A DNA stretch of 64,000 nucleotides from Maricaulaceae bacterium (GTDB lineage Bacteria > Pseudomonadota > Alphaproteobacteria > Caulobacterales > Maricaulaceae): assembly GCA_026126205.1 (NCBI GenBank), contig JAHCJP010000002.1:310001-374000 (forward strand). Direction: 5' to 3'. Made by a program: the position numbers and the translations under genes. Within the stretch, counting starts at the first letter, position 1; every line of letters starts with the position of its first letter. Positions 17,983 to 27,061 of this stretch are shown in pieces. The notes beneath the pieces were generated by a model. That model did no database searches. It had not been told where the DNA came from and saw only the letters and a list, made by a program, of their open reading frames with translations.

Positions 17983-19023
17983 TGGGCCGCCGCGTCGCCG
18001 TGGTGCTGTTCAATCTCGGCGGGCCGGACGGGCCGGGGGACGTGCGCCCGTTTCTGCGCAACCTGTTCCGCGACCCGGCGATCATCGGTCTGCCAGGCCT
18101 GCTGCGCGAGCCGCTGGCCTGGCTGATCGCGCGCCGCCGCGCGCCGGAGGCGGCGAAGAACTATGCGCTGATGGGCGGCGGGTCGCCGCTGCTGGCCGCG
18201 ACCGAAAAACAGGCGCGGGCGCTGGAAACAGCGCTTAAAAAACAACAGCCTGCCGACGAATTCCGCTGTTTCATCGCCATGCGCTACTGGACGCCCTTCG
18301 TGGCTGACGCGGTGCAGGCCGTGCGTGACTGGGGCGCGGACGAAACCGTGCTGCTGCCGCTGTATCCGCAGTTTTCGACCACCACCACCGGCTCATCGCT
18401 CGCCGAATGGCGGCGGCGCGGCGGCGGCGCGGCGAAGACCGTGTGCTGCTATCCGCTGCACGCCGGTTTCATCGCCGCGCATGCGGCGCTGATCCGCGAA
18501 ACCTGGGAAAAAGCAGGCAGGCCCGCCAACGCCCGGCTGTTGTTCTCCGCTCATGGTCTGCCGGAAAAAGTGATCCGGGGCGGCGATCCCTATCAATGGC
18601 AGGTCGAGGAAACGGCGAAGGCGATCGCCGCCCTGCTGCCGGAGCTGGCGGATCACGAGATCTGCTATCAGTCGCGCGTCGGGCCGCTGAAATGGATCGG
18701 CCCGGCGACGGATGAGAGCATCATCCGGGCGGCGCGGGCCGGCAAACATATCATCCTTAGCCCTGTCGCCTTCGTGTCGGAGCATATCGAAACGCTGGTG
18801 GAGCTGGATATGGAATACGCCGGACTGGCGCGTGAACACGGCGCGCCCGGCTATCACCGCGCGGCGGCGCTGGGGCCCCCCCCCGGGCTTCCCGGGGGGG
18901 CGGCCCCCCCCCGCCGCCGCGGCGCTTTCCGGCCCCGCCATCGGCGCGCAGCCGGGCGGGGCGCGCCTGTGCCCGGCGCCCTGGGGCCGCTGCCCGCGCC
19001 AGGCCGGGGAGGCGGCCGCATGA
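17982..19023 (+). CDS. hemH: Ferrochelatase, reading frame broken by a +1 shift
   Basis: HemH inserts iron into protoporphyrin IX. The first ~300 codons are a normal ferrochelatase: VVLFNLGGPDGP at the start, LLFSAHGLPEKVI with the catalytic His, and SPVAFVSEHIETLVELD. At 18871-18913 the frame runs into runs of nine C, seven G and nine C. The expected C-terminal tail (SGPAIGAQPGGARLCPAPWG and onward) then continues in the next frame to the stop at 19021-19023, which overlaps hemJ. Read straight on, the first frame would give an artificial HemH-HemJ fusion. A sequencing or assembly error is more likely than a true pseudogene, because haem synthesis genes around it are intact. Confidence 0.85.
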
Positions 19024-19478
19024 TCCTCGCCGGGCTTTATGACTGGCTGCGCGGGCTGCACATTCTCGCCGTCATGTTCTGGATGGCGGGGCTGCTCTAT
19101 CTGCCGCGGCTGTTCGTCTATCACTGCGGCGCGGCGCCGGGCGGCGAGCTGGACGAAACCCTGAAGCTGCAGGAGCGCCGTCTGCTGCGCCTGATCATGA
19201 ACCCGGCGATGGTCGCGGCCTGGGTTTTCGGCCTGCTGCTGGTGTGGGCCAACGCCCAGCGCGCCGGGGGATGGGAGATTTTTCTCTCCGCCGCCTGGGC
19301 GGTGAAATTCGCCGGCGTTGTGGCGATGACCTGGCTGCACCATGTGTTCGCCCTGCGCCGCAAGGCGTTCGAGGCGGGACGCAATGACTGGCCGGCGCGG
19401 CGCTATCGCATCCTCAACGAGGTTCCGGCGGCGCTGGCCGTGGTCATCGTGCTGGTCGCGGCGGTGGCGTTGCGTTAG
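19020..19478 (+). CDS. hemJ: Protoporphyrinogen oxidase HemJ
   Basis: 152-aa inner-membrane protein of the HemJ family, which oxidises protoporphyrinogen IX. It has about four hydrophobic helices, with LRGLHILAVMFWMAGLLYLP at the start (His and neighbouring conserved residues) and later MNPAMVAAWVFGLLLV and TWLHHVFALRRKAF. ATG at 19020 overlaps the hemH stop. The late-pathway trio hemE-hemH-hemJ is complete in order. Confidence 0.93.
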   Translation: MILAGLYDWLRGLHILAVMFWMAGLLYLPRLFVYHCGAAPGGELDETLKLQERRLLRLIMNPAMVAAWVFGLLLVWANAQRAGGWEIFLSAAWAVKFAGVVAMTWLHHVFALRRKAFEAGRNDWPARRYRILNEVPAALAVVIVLVAAVALR

Positions 19479-19742
19479 CGGCGCTTGACGCTGGCTCCGC
19501 CCTGTGCGAATGGCTTGGCCAAGCGCGGACGGGCGAACTGCTCCCGCGTCTCCCGTCTCAAGGCCGCATCCGCGCCCGCCGCCAGCGTCATGCCAGATTC
19601 TGCGCCAGGGCCGCGCGAGCGCCGCGAAACACGAAATCGCCGCACGCCCGTCCAATCCTGATTTTCAGCCGGAATCCGCTCCGGCCCGCCGCCCCCGAAA
19701 GCGGCCCTCCTCCTGAACCGAACAGCGACAAAGACCCTCCCC

Positions 19743-21047
19743 ATGACCGATCCAGAAACCCTCCCCGCCAGCCTGAAGGGCCTGCAGACGATGACGCTGC
19801 AGGAGCTGAAGGTGAAAACCCCCACCGAATTGCTGGAGCTGGCCGAAACCCTGGAGATCGAGAACGCCTCGGCCCTGCGCAAGCAGGACATGATGTTCGC
19901 GATCCTGAAAGTGCTGGCCGAACACGGGGTTGAGATCCATGGCGGCGGCGTTCTGGAGGTGCTGCAGGACGGGTTCGGCTTCCTGCGCGCGCCGGAATCG
20001 AACTATCTCGCCGGCCCGGACGACATCTATGTCTCGCCCAGCCAGATCCGCAAATTCGGCCTGCGCACCGGCGACACGGTGGACGGCGAGATCCGCGCCC
20101 CGCGCGACGGCGAGCGTTATTTCGCGCTGCTGAAAGTCGGCACGATCAATTTCGAGGACCCGGACAAGGCCCGCCACAAGGTCAATTTCGACAATCTAAC
20201 CCCGCTCTATCCCGATGCGCGCTTCACGCTGGAGATCCCGGACCCGACGCGCAAGGACCGAACCGGGCGGGTGATCGACATCGTCTCGCCGATCGGCAAG
20301 GGCCAGCGGGCGCTTATCGTCGCCCCGCCGCGCACCGGCAAGACCATGGTGCTGCAGAACATCGCCCACGCCATCGAGACCAACCATCCCGAGACCTTCC
20401 TGATCGTGCTGCTGATCGACGAGCGCCCGGAGGAAGTGACCGACATGCAGCGCACGGTGAAGGGCGAGGTGATCTCCTCGACCTTCGACGAACCGGCGAC
20501 GCGCCACGTGCAGGTCGCCGAAATGGTGATCGAAAAGGCCAAGCGCCTGGTCGAGCATGGCCGCGACGTGGTGATCCTGCTCGACTCCATCACCCGCCTC
20601 GGCCGCGCCTACAACACGGTGGTGCCCAGCTCCGGCAAGGTGCTGACCGGCGGCGTCGACGCCAACGCCCTGCAGCGCCCGAAGCGGTTTTTCGGCGCGG
20701 CGCGCAATATCGAGCATGGCGGCTCGCTGACCATCATCGCCACGGCGCTGATCGACACCGGCAGCCGCATGGACGAGGTGATCTTCGAGGAGTTCAAGGG
20801 CACGGGTAACTCGGAAATCATTCTCGACCGCAAGGTCGCCGACAAGCGCACCTTCCCGGCCATCGACATCCTGAAATCCGGCACCCGCAAGGAAGAGCTG
20901 CTGGTCGACAAGGCCCAGTTGCAGAAAATGTATGTGCTGCGCCGCATCCTCAATCCGATGGGGCCGCAGGACGCCATCGAGTTCCTGCTCGACAAGCTGC
21001 GCCAGACCAAGACCAACGACGATTTCTTCGAGAGCATGAATACGTAA
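19743..21047 (+). CDS. rho: Transcription termination factor Rho
   Basis: 434-aa hexameric RNA helicase. The N-terminal helical domain begins near the first LQELK segment, and the cold-shock-like RNA-binding domain includes [19 protein letters not shown]. The ATPase core has Walker A APPRTGKT near residue 200, Walker [12 protein letters not shown], and the C-terminal NMGPQ-type region. It lies 264 bp after hemJ, so it probably has its own promoter. That gap holds no gene I can support. Confidence 0.97.
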   Translation: MTDPETLPASLKGLQTMTLQELKVKTPTELLELAETLEIENASALRKQDMMFAILKVLAEHGVEIHGGGVLEVLQDGFGFLRAPESNYLAGPDDIYVSPSQIRKFGLRTGDTVDGEIRAPRDGERYFALLKVGTINFEDPDKARHKVNFDNLTPLYPDARFTLEIPDPTRKDRTGRVIDIVSPIGKGQRALIVAPPRTGKTMVLQNIAHAIETNHPETFLIVLLIDERPEEVTDMQRTVKGEVISSTFDEPATRHVQVAEMVIEKAKRLVEHGRDVVILLDSITRLGRAYNTVVPSSGKVLTGGVDANALQRPKRFFGAARNIEHGGSLTIIATALIDTGSRMDEVIFEEFKGTGNSEIILDRKVADKRTFPAIDILKSGTRKEELLVDKAQLQKMYVLRRILNPMGPQDAIEFLLDKLRQTKTNDDFFESMNT

Positions 21048-21094
21048 GGGGGGCGTCAACCCCTTTCCGTTTCACCCTGTCATCCCGGCCGGAG

Positions 21095-21270
21095 CGCGCC
21101 ATTGACGCGCCCACCCTCCCCCGGCGCGGGGAGGGTCACGAGGAGCGGCGAAGCCGTCCCGAGTGGGGTGGGGGGCGGATGGCGCGAACGGGAATCTCCC
21201 CCCACCCCGGTCCTTCGGCCTTGCGCCCGCAGGCCCGACCCTCCCCACGCGGGGGGAGGGTGTGAAGCGT
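21095..21270. repeat. Intergenic repeat family A, copy 1
   Basis: A roughly 175-bp element between rho and the GST gene, similar along its length to 27062-27234. It contains small inverted repeats of the type ACCCTCCCC/GGGGAGGGT and a GTCCCGAGTGGGGTGGGG block. The rest of the 376-bp gap holds no recognisable gene. Confidence 0.8.
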
Positions 21271-21423
21271 TGTCGGCGGTGCTTTATTCTGCGCGGAGCT
21301 GGAGAGCGGAGGAAAGGCTCCCCTCCGAAACGCGCGCATCCCCTCCATGCGCGAAAGCCGCTGCCGTGCGCCCGTGCGGCGCGCTAGGCTGCGGGCTGAT
21401 CATTCCACCCCGGAGACCCGCCG

Positions 21424-22062
21424 ATGGCCGCGAAACCGAAACCCGATCTCGTCCTCTTCCACGTCCCGCGCACCCGCTCGCTGCGCGTGCGCTGGGCGCT
21501 GGAGGAGACCGGCCTGCCCTATCGCCTCGAGCGCCCGGAATTCACCCGCGGCGATGTCGGCGGCGCCGCTTACAAGGCGGTCAATCCGTTGCAGAAAATC
21601 CCGGCGCTGACCGACGGCGGCGGCGAGGCGGTGTGCGAATCCATCGCCGCCATCCAGTATCTGCTCGGCCGCTACGGCCCATTCGACATCGAGGTGAAAC
21701 CGGACGAGGCCGATTACGGCCGCTATCTGCACTTCCTGCATTATGGCGAGGCGGCCTCGGCGCTGCCGGTGTCGATGCTGCTGGCGCATGTGGCGCTGCT
21801 GCCCGAGGAACACCGGATTCCGGCGATGGCGAAATGGGCGCGTTACGAGACCGCCAAGGCGCTGAAATATCTCGATGAGCATGGCCTGGCCGGGCGCGAC
21901 TGGCTGGCCGGCGGGCGTTTCACCGCCGCCGACATCTCGGTGGTCTACATGCTGTTGCTGCTGAAGCTGATCGGCGAATTCGGCGCCGCGCCGGACGGCG
22001 TGAAAGCCTATTTCGAGCGCGCCACCGCCCGCGAGGCCTGGAAACGCGCCAGCGCGGATTAG
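21424..22062 (+). CDS. Glutathione S-transferase family protein
   Basis: 212-aa protein with an N-terminal thioredoxin-like domain and the second-half motif NPLQKIPALTDGGGEAVCES, where the cis-Pro and the glutamate-contacting Glu-Ser are visible. An all-helical C-terminal domain with FTAADISVVYML follows. The start region FHVPRTRSLRVRWALEETG suggests a Ser or Arg type rather than Cys catalysis. The start is supported by GGAG upstream. The last codons and stop lie in a 23-bp sequence repeated exactly at the end of the next gene. The substrate is unknown. Confidence 0.88.
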   Translation: MAAKPKPDLVLFHVPRTRSLRVRWALEETGLPYRLERPEFTRGDVGGAAYKAVNPLQKIPALTDGGGEAVCESIAAIQYLLGRYGPFDIEVKPDEADYGRYLHFLHYGEAASALPVSMLLAHVALLPEEHRIPAMAKWARYETAKALKYLDEHGLAGRDWLAGGRFTAADISVVYMLLLLKLIGEFGAAPDGVKAYFERATAREAWKRASAD

Positions 22063-22064
22063 GG
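22042..22064 (+). repeat. 23-bp perfect direct repeat, left copy
   Basis: Identical to 22586-22608. It encodes the last residues KRASAD and stop of the GST, plus the GGG part of the ribosome site of the RDD gene. Confidence 0.9.
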
Positions 22065-22066
22065 GG

Positions 22067-22606
22067 ATGCAGGCTTCCGCGCCCTCACGCTGGCGCCGTG
22101 TTCCGGCCTATGCGGCGGATTATCTGGTCATCGCCGCCATCGCCGCCGCCATCGCGGGGGTGAACCTTCTCACCGGGGGGTTCGAGGACGGGTTCGATGG
22201 CCGTTCGCGGCTGTCGATGTATCTGTTCGCCACCCTCAGCTTCACGGCGCCTGTGGTGCTGCTCTACGCGTTGATGGAGGGGGTGTTTTCCACCACTCCC
22301 GGCAAGGCGCTGGCGGGGTTGCGTGTGCGGACCGCCCCCGGCGCCCGTCCGGGCCTGCCGCGGGCGCTGGTGCGCAATCTCGTCAAGTTCGCGCCCTGGG
22401 AGATCGCTCATCTCGGCGTCTGGATCACGCCGGGCACGCCATTCGTGTCGCCGCCCGGGATTGAAAGCCTGATCCTGTGGAATGCGGCGCTGGCGCTGAC
22501 CGCCGGACAGGCGCTGCTGATTCTGGTCACCGGGCGCGGCGTGCATGACCGGCTGGCCGGAACCCTGGTGTCGCGCATGGCCCCAAAACGCGCCAGCGCG
22601 GATTAG
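22067..22606 (+). CDS. RDD family membrane protein
   Basis: 179-aa inner-membrane protein of the RDD family. It has an N-terminal transmembrane helix (about 15-35), a second helix near 50-72 and a third near 135-155, with family blocks TPGKALAGLRVRT and GVHDRLAGTLV. The function of the family is mostly unknown, with some ion transport reported. The gene starts four bases after the GST stop and lies wholly between two copies of a 23-bp direct repeat, so both proteins end in KRASAD. Confidence 0.85.
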   Translation: MQASAPSRWRRVPAYAADYLVIAAIAAAIAGVNLLTGGFEDGFDGRSRLSMYLFATLSFTAPVVLLYALMEGVFSTTPGKALAGLRVRTAPGARPGLPRALVRNLVKFAPWEIAHLGVWITPGTPFVSPPGIESLILWNAALALTAGQALLILVTGRGVHDRLAGTLVSRMAPKRASAD

Positions 22607-22608
22607 GG
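22586..22608 (+). repeat. 23-bp perfect direct repeat, right copy
   Basis: Identical to 22042-22064; contains the RDD stop codon. The two copies are 544 bp apart, which is one RDD gene. Confidence 0.9.
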
Positions 22609-22617
22609 CTTGTCACT

Positions 22618-22729
22618 CTCGCCCTTCGTGGCCCGCTTCGCGGGACTCCTCAGGGTGAGGGTGTTGTTGCTCTTCCCCTCATCCTGAGGTGCAAGCCGCC
22701 AGAGGCGGCGAGCCACGAAGGACGAGGGG
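22618..22729. repeat. Palindromic intergenic repeat family B, copy 1
   Basis: Ends match as an imperfect inverted repeat: CTCGCCCTTCGTGGC on the left, GCCACGAAGGACGAG on the right. CTCAGGGTGAGG and CCTCATCCTGAGG lie inside. It occupies the whole gap between the convergent RDD and quinone reductase genes. An inverted copy lies at 27297-27488. Confidence 0.8.
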
Positions 22730-22731
22730 AA

Positions 22732-23709
22732 CTACGGAACCAGCACCAGAGAGCCTTGCGTGCGCCGCCCTTGCAGGTCGCGGTGCGCCTGGGCGGCGTC
22801 GGCGAGCGCATAACGCGCGCCGAGCGCCGGTTTCAGCGCCCCTTCCGCCACCACGGCGAACAGGCGCTGCGCCGCGGCGCGATAATCGCCCTCGTCGGCG
22901 ATGTAATCGAACAGCACCGGGCGGGTGAAGCGCAGCGAGCCGCGCCGCGCCAGCTCCAGCGGCGCGAACGGCGGAACCACGCCCGAGGCGTTGCCATAGC
23001 TGATCATCCAGCCGCGGCGGGCAAGACTGTCCAGCGAGGCCTCGAAGGTCGCCGCGCCGACGCCGTCGATCACCGCGTCGACGCCGCGCCCGCCGGTGAT
23101 CTCGCGCACGCGGGCGGCGACATCCTCCTCGCCATAGAGAATCACGTGATCGGCGCCATGCGCCTTCGCGGCCTGCGCCTTTTCCGCCGAACCGGCGGTT
23201 CCGATCACCCTTGCGCCGATATGCCTGGCCCATTGCGTCAGGATCGAGCCCATGCCGCCGGCGGCGGCGTGGATCAGCAGGCTCTGGCCCGGCTGCGCCT
23301 GCGCGATGCCGTTCAGCAGCATGCCGGCGGTCAGCCCTTTCAGGAACAGCGCCGCGGCCGCCGCCGCGTCCATGCCCGGCGGGCGCTTGACCAGCCGCGC
23401 GGCGGGAACGTTCAGCGCTTCGGCGTAAGAGCCGGAATGCAGCCAGACCACGGCGTCGCCGGGCGCGAGGCCGGAAACACCCTCGCCCAGCGCCTCGACC
23501 ACGCCCGCCCCCTCCTCGCCCGGCGTGAAGGGCGGCGGGACGGGGTAAAGCCCGCTGCGCTTGTAGGTGTCGATGAAATTGACGCCCGCGGCCTGCACGC
23601 GCACCTGCGCCTCGCCCGGCCCCGGCGGCGGCAGGGGGATGGTTTCGCCGGCCAGCGCCTCCGGCCCGCCATGGGCGTTGACGCGAATCGCCGTCACCGC
23701 CGCGCTCAT
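22732..23709 (-). CDS. Zinc-independent quinone oxidoreductase (MDR family)
   Basis: 325-aa NADPH:quinone oxidoreductase-like member of the medium-chain dehydrogenase superfamily. It has the quinone-reductase blocks GVNFIDTYKRSGLYP and PFTPGEEGAGVVEALG and the nucleotide loop AAAGGMGSILTQWA. The zinc-binding Cys/His set of alcohol dehydrogenases is missing. ATG at 23707-23709 overlaps the stop of the upstream phosphodiesterase (ATGA). It is last in a leftward three-gene operon. Confidence 0.9.
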   Translation of the reverse strand: MSAAVTAIRVNAHGGPEALAGETIPLPPPGPGEAQVRVQAAGVNFIDTYKRSGLYPVPPPFTPGEEGAGVVEALGEGVSGLAPGDAVVWLHSGSYAEALNVPAARLVKRPPGMDAAAAAALFLKGLTAGMLLNGIAQAQPGQSLLIHAAAGGMGSILTQWARHIGARVIGTAGSAEKAQAAKAHGADHVILYGEEDVAARVREITGGRGVDAVIDGVGAATFEASLDSLARRGWMISYGNASGVVPPFAPLELARRGSLRFTRPVLFDYIADEGDYRAAAQRLFAVVAEGALKPALGARYALADAAQAHRDLQGRRTQGSLVLVP

Positions 23710-24596
23710 GGCGCCGCCGGCAGCGGGCAATGCCCGGTCCCGAACACGGCGGCGGCGGCGGCGATATCGTCGGACGCCAGCAGCTCCACGCCTGAATTTC
23801 GAAACGCGGCGTAATCTATCTCGCCGCGCGCCTCGGCGGCGAAATCATGGGCGCCGGCCTCTATGCCGCGTTCGGCCAGCGCGGCGGGAAAGGCCGGGTC
23901 CGGCGGCCCGGCGCCCAGCCACACCGCCAGCGCCGAAACGTCCAGCCCCTGCGCCGCGGCGGCATGGAGCGCGTCCAGGTCACGGAAACCCAGCGAGATG
24001 CCGATTTCCGGCGCCTCGGCCTGCGCCGCCAGCGCCTGTTCGAGCCGGTAGGCGATGATCATTGACTGTCCGGCCATGCCGGCCTCGCGCGCGGCGCGGG
24101 CGGCCTCGGCGGCGGTGACGGTCTTCAGGTCGAGCTGCAGAACCACGCCGGTGTCGCGCGCCGCGGCGAAGGCCTCGTCCAGCGTCGGAACGCGGTCGGT
24201 GGTGATCACGCCATCGGGATCGAGCAGGTGAAAGCGGCGCAGCTCCTCCAGCGTCATGTCCGCCACCGCGCCGGATCCGGTGGTGGTGCGGTCGATGGTT
24301 TCGTCATGCATCAGCACGATATGGCCGTCGGCGGTCCAGCGCAGGTCGATCTCGGCCAGCATCGCCCCCGCGGCGGCGGCGCGGCGGATGCCTTGCGCCG
24401 AGTTTTCCGGCCAGCCGGGGCCGAAACCGGCGCGGTGCGCGGCGACGAGGGACACCCCGCTTTCCCGGGCGCAGTCCAGCAATTGCGCCACCGGCGTTTG
24501 GCCGCCGGCGCCGTCAAGCCGCGCCGTTTCCTGCGGCGCGCCGCAGGCGGCGAGAGCGAGCGCCAGCGCGCCCGCGAACACAAACCGTTTCATCAT
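23706..24596 (-). CDS. Glycerophosphodiester phosphodiesterase, lipoprotein
   Basis: 296-aa GDPD-family enzyme with a lipoprotein signal peptide (lipobox LAAC, Cys near 19), so probably membrane-anchored in the periplasm. Catalytic residues are visible in AAHRAGFGPGWPENS (His and Glu) and EIDLRWTADGHIVLMHDE followed by TIDRTTTGSG. It would hydrolyse glycerophosphodiesters from phospholipid turnover. Two consecutive ATG codons overlap the stop of the upstream hydrolase. Confidence 0.88.
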   Translation of the reverse strand: MMKRFVFAGALALALAACGAPQETARLDGAGGQTPVAQLLDCARESGVSLVAAHRAGFGPGWPENSAQGIRRAAAAGAMLAEIDLRWTADGHIVLMHDETIDRTTTGSGAVADMTLEELRRFHLLDPDGVITTDRVPTLDEAFAAARDTGVVLQLDLKTVTAAEAARAAREAGMAGQSMIIAYRLEQALAAQAEAPEIGISLGFRDLDALHAAAAQGLDVSALAVWLGAGPPDPAFPAALAERGIEAGAHDFAAEARGEIDYAAFRNSGVELLASDDIAAAAAVFGTGHCPLPAAP

Positions 24597-25291
24597 CGCC
24601 CCTGGCCCAGATGCGTCTTGAAGAATTCCCGCGTGCGGTCATTGGCCAGCTTCGCCGCCGCGGCGTCGAAATGCTTGCCGCCAACGCGCGCGAAGGCGTG
24701 GTCGCAATCCGGATATTCGTGCAGGGTGACCCGGGCGTGACCCTTCAGCCCGTCGCGGATTTTCGCCTGCGCCTCGGGCGGCACGAACTGGTCCTTGCCG
24801 GCCATGTGCAGCATCAGCGGCTGTTTGATATTCGCCGCTTCGTCCAGATAGTCCGGAATCGCCACGCCATAATAGCCCGCGGCGGCGTCGCAATCGGTGC
24901 GGCAGGCGGTCAGATAGGCCAGCAGGCCGCCCAGGCAATATCCCACCGCGCCCACCTTCGCCGCGCCCTCCGCCCGCGCATGAGCGATGGTCGCCGCGAT
25001 GTCCTTGATGCCCGTGTCGGCCTTGAACTTGCCGAACAGGTCGAAGGCCTTGTCCCATTCCGCCTGGGTCTTGTCGGTGATGTCCACCCCCGGCTCGATG
25101 CGCCAGAACAGGTCCGGGCAGATGGCGAGCCAGCCTTCCGACGCCAGGCCGTCGCAGATGTCGCGCATCACCTTGTTGACGCCGAAAATCTCCTGAATCA
25201 CGACGATGGCCGGGCCTTTTCCGCCCTCCGGCGCGGCGCGGTAGGCCGAAAATTCGCCGTCCGCCGTGTTGATGGTGATGCGCTCGCCCAT
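24593..25291 (-). CDS. Dienelactone hydrolase family protein
   Basis: 232-aa alpha/beta hydrolase of the carboxymethylenebutenolidase type. The nucleophile is Cys119 in GYCLGG, supported by Glu34 in IQEIFG, Asp in GKDQFVPP and His in DCDHAF; this is the classic Cys-Asp-His triad. ATG at 25289-25291 follows AGAGGAGG; longer in-frame starts would run into the opposite-strand DUF6489 gene. The natural substrate need not be dienelactone. Confidence 0.9.
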   Translation of the reverse strand: MGERITINTADGEFSAYRAAPEGGKGPAIVVIQEIFGVNKVMRDICDGLASEGWLAICPDLFWRIEPGVDITDKTQAEWDKAFDLFGKFKADTGIKDIAATIAHARAEGAAKVGAVGYCLGGLLAYLTACRTDCDAAAGYYGVAIPDYLDEAANIKQPLMLHMAGKDQFVPPEAQAKIRDGLKGHARVTLHEYPDCDHAFARVGGKHFDAAAAKLANDRTREFFKTHLGQGR

Positions 25292-25382
25292 GTCTGGCCC
25301 TCCTCTTTGCGCCGTTCCGCGCTCGCCTTCGCGGCGGCGCGCGCGTAGTCTGGCGCCCAGCAAAGCACCAAGCGAGGCGCGG

Positions 25383-25664
25383 ATGAAGGTCAAAATCGAC
25401 ATCGAATGCAGCCCGGCCGAGGCGCGGGCGTTTTTCGGCCTGCCGGACGTGACCGGCCTGAACGAGGCGCTGACCGCCGAGATGCACAAACGCATGCAGG
25501 CCAATATCGAGGCGCTGGAACCCGAGGCGCTGATGAAGAACTGGATGAGCTTCGGCGGCCAGATGCAGGACCAGTTCCTGAACCTGATGCGCCAGAGCGC
25601 CGCCGGCATGGCCGCCGCCCAGGCGCCGCGCGGCAAAACCGGCGGCAAGGGCGGGCCGGACTAG
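25383..25664 (+). CDS. DUF6489 family protein
   Basis: 93-aa small protein starting MKVKIDIECSPAEARAFFG, typical of the DUF6489 family of alphaproteobacteria. It has a helical middle (ALTAEMHKRMQANIEALEPE) and a flexible Gly/Lys-rich end. The family often sits near polyhydroxyalkanoate or stress genes, but no function is established. It is divergent from the dienelactone hydrolase and 16 bp upstream of mnmE, so perhaps co-transcribed with it. Confidence 0.75.
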   Translation: MKVKIDIECSPAEARAFFGLPDVTGLNEALTAEMHKRMQANIEALEPEALMKNWMSFGGQMQDQFLNLMRQSAAGMAAAQAPRGKTGGKGGPD

Positions 25665-25680
25665 GGATTGCTTCGCCGCC

Positions 25681-27009
25681 ATGAGCGACACCATTTTCGC
25701 GCTGGCGACGCCGCCGGGGCGCTCCGGCGTCGCGGTGATGCGCGTTTCCGGGCCGGAGGCCGGGGCGGTGCTGGACGCGCTGGCGGGATCGCCGCGGCCC
25801 GCGCTGCGGCGGGCCGTGCTGCGCCCCCTGACATATGCTGACACATTGATCGACCAGGCGATTGTGCTGTGGTTTCAGGGGCCTGACAGCTATACCGGCG
25901 AGGATTCGGCGGAATTTCACATTCATGGCGGCCCGGCGGTGATCGCGGCGCTGGCCGAGGCCTTGGCCGCCCTCGGCGCGCGCCCGGCGCAGGCCGGGGA
26001 GTTCACCCGCCGCGCGTTTGAGAACGGCAAGCTGGACCTGACCGGGGCGGAAGGAATCGCCGATCTGATCGCCGCCGAAACCGAGGGCCAGCGTTTGCAG
26101 GCGCTGAACCAGATGCGGGGTAGCCTGCGAACCCTGTATGAAAGCTGGCGCCAACACCTGCTTGAAGTACTGGTCTCAATCGAGGGCGAGATCGACTTTC
26201 CGGACGAGGCCGACGTGCCGGACCAGCTCTCTTCCCGCGCCGCCGCGCCGCTGCGCGCCCTGCTGGCCGAGCTGGATCAACACCTCGACGACGGCCGCCG
26301 CGGCGAGATCGTGCGCGAGGGGTTTCACGTCGCCATCATCGGCGCGCCGAACGCCGGAAAGTCCAGCCTTTTGAACGCTTTGGCGCGGCGCGAGGCCGCC
26401 ATCGTCACCGAGATTCCCGGCACCACCCGCGACGTGGTCGAGGTGCGCCTGGTGCTCGCCGGTTTCCCGGTCATCCTCGCCGACACCGCCGGCCTGCGCG
26501 AGGCGGCGGATTTGGTCGAGGCCGAGGGCGTGCGCCGCGCATTGGCCCGCGCCGAAGACGCCGATCTGCGCATCGGCGTCGCCGACGGCCGCGCGCCGGA
26601 AGAAATCGCGGCGCTGGCCCCGCGCCTGCGTGACGGCGATATTCTGGCGCTGAACAAGGCCGATCTCGGCGGCCCTGACCAACTCCCGCCCGAGGGCCGG
26701 TTCCTGACCCTCGCCGTCTCGGCCAAGACCGGATCCGGGCTGGCGGCGCTGGAGAAACACCTGGAATCTCTCGTCGCAGAACGCCTGTCGGCGCGCGAGA
26801 CCCCGGCGCTCAGCCGCGCCCGCCACCGGCTGGCGGTGCAGGAAGCGCGGGCGGCGCTGGAGCGGGCGCTGGGCGCCCTTTCCCGCGCGCCGGAACTGGC
26901 CGGAGAGGACGCCCGCCTCGCCGTGCGGGCGTTGGAGACCCTGACCGGCCGCGTCGATGTCGAGGACATTCTCGACCGCGTCTTCGCCCAGTTCTGCATC
27001 GGGAAGTAG
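25681..27009 (+). CDS. mnmE: tRNA uridine-5-carboxymethylaminomethyl modification GTPase
   Basis: 442-aa GTPase that, with MnmG, modifies the wobble uridine of certain tRNAs. The N-terminal folate-binding domain contains the GPDSYTGEDSAEFHIHGG block. The inserted G domain has GAPNAGKSSLLN and DTAGLREA, and the protein ends in the conserved C-I-G-K, including the catalytic Cys. mnmE and mnmG are normally close in this cluster; here about 3 kb of repeats and an opposite-strand gene separate them. Confidence 0.96.
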   Translation: MSDTIFALATPPGRSGVAVMRVSGPEAGAVLDALAGSPRPALRRAVLRPLTYADTLIDQAIVLWFQGPDSYTGEDSAEFHIHGGPAVIAALAEALAALGARPAQAGEFTRRAFENGKLDLTGAEGIADLIAAETEGQRLQALNQMRGSLRTLYESWRQHLLEVLVSIEGEIDFPDEADVPDQLSSRAAAPLRALLAELDQHLDDGRRGEIVREGFHVAIIGAPNAGKSSLLNALARREAAIVTEIPGTTRDVVEVRLVLAGFPVILADTAGLREAADLVEAEGVRRALARAEDADLRIGVADGRAPEEIAALAPRLRDGDILALNKADLGGPDQLPPEGRFLTLAVSAKTGSGLAALEKHLESLVAERLSARETPALSRARHRLAVQEARAALERALGALSRAPELAGEDARLAVRALETLTGRVDVEDILDRVFAQFCIGK

Positions 27010-27061
27010 GCGGCGCCCCTGATACGCTTTTCCGCCGCCATTCCGGGCGCGGCCGGGAAGA

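Noticed and set aside
17982..19478. A HemH-HemJ fusion protein
   Set aside because: The joined frame exists only because of the G/C homopolymer shift. A proper ferrochelatase tail and stop lie in the next frame, and hemJ has its own overlapping ATG.
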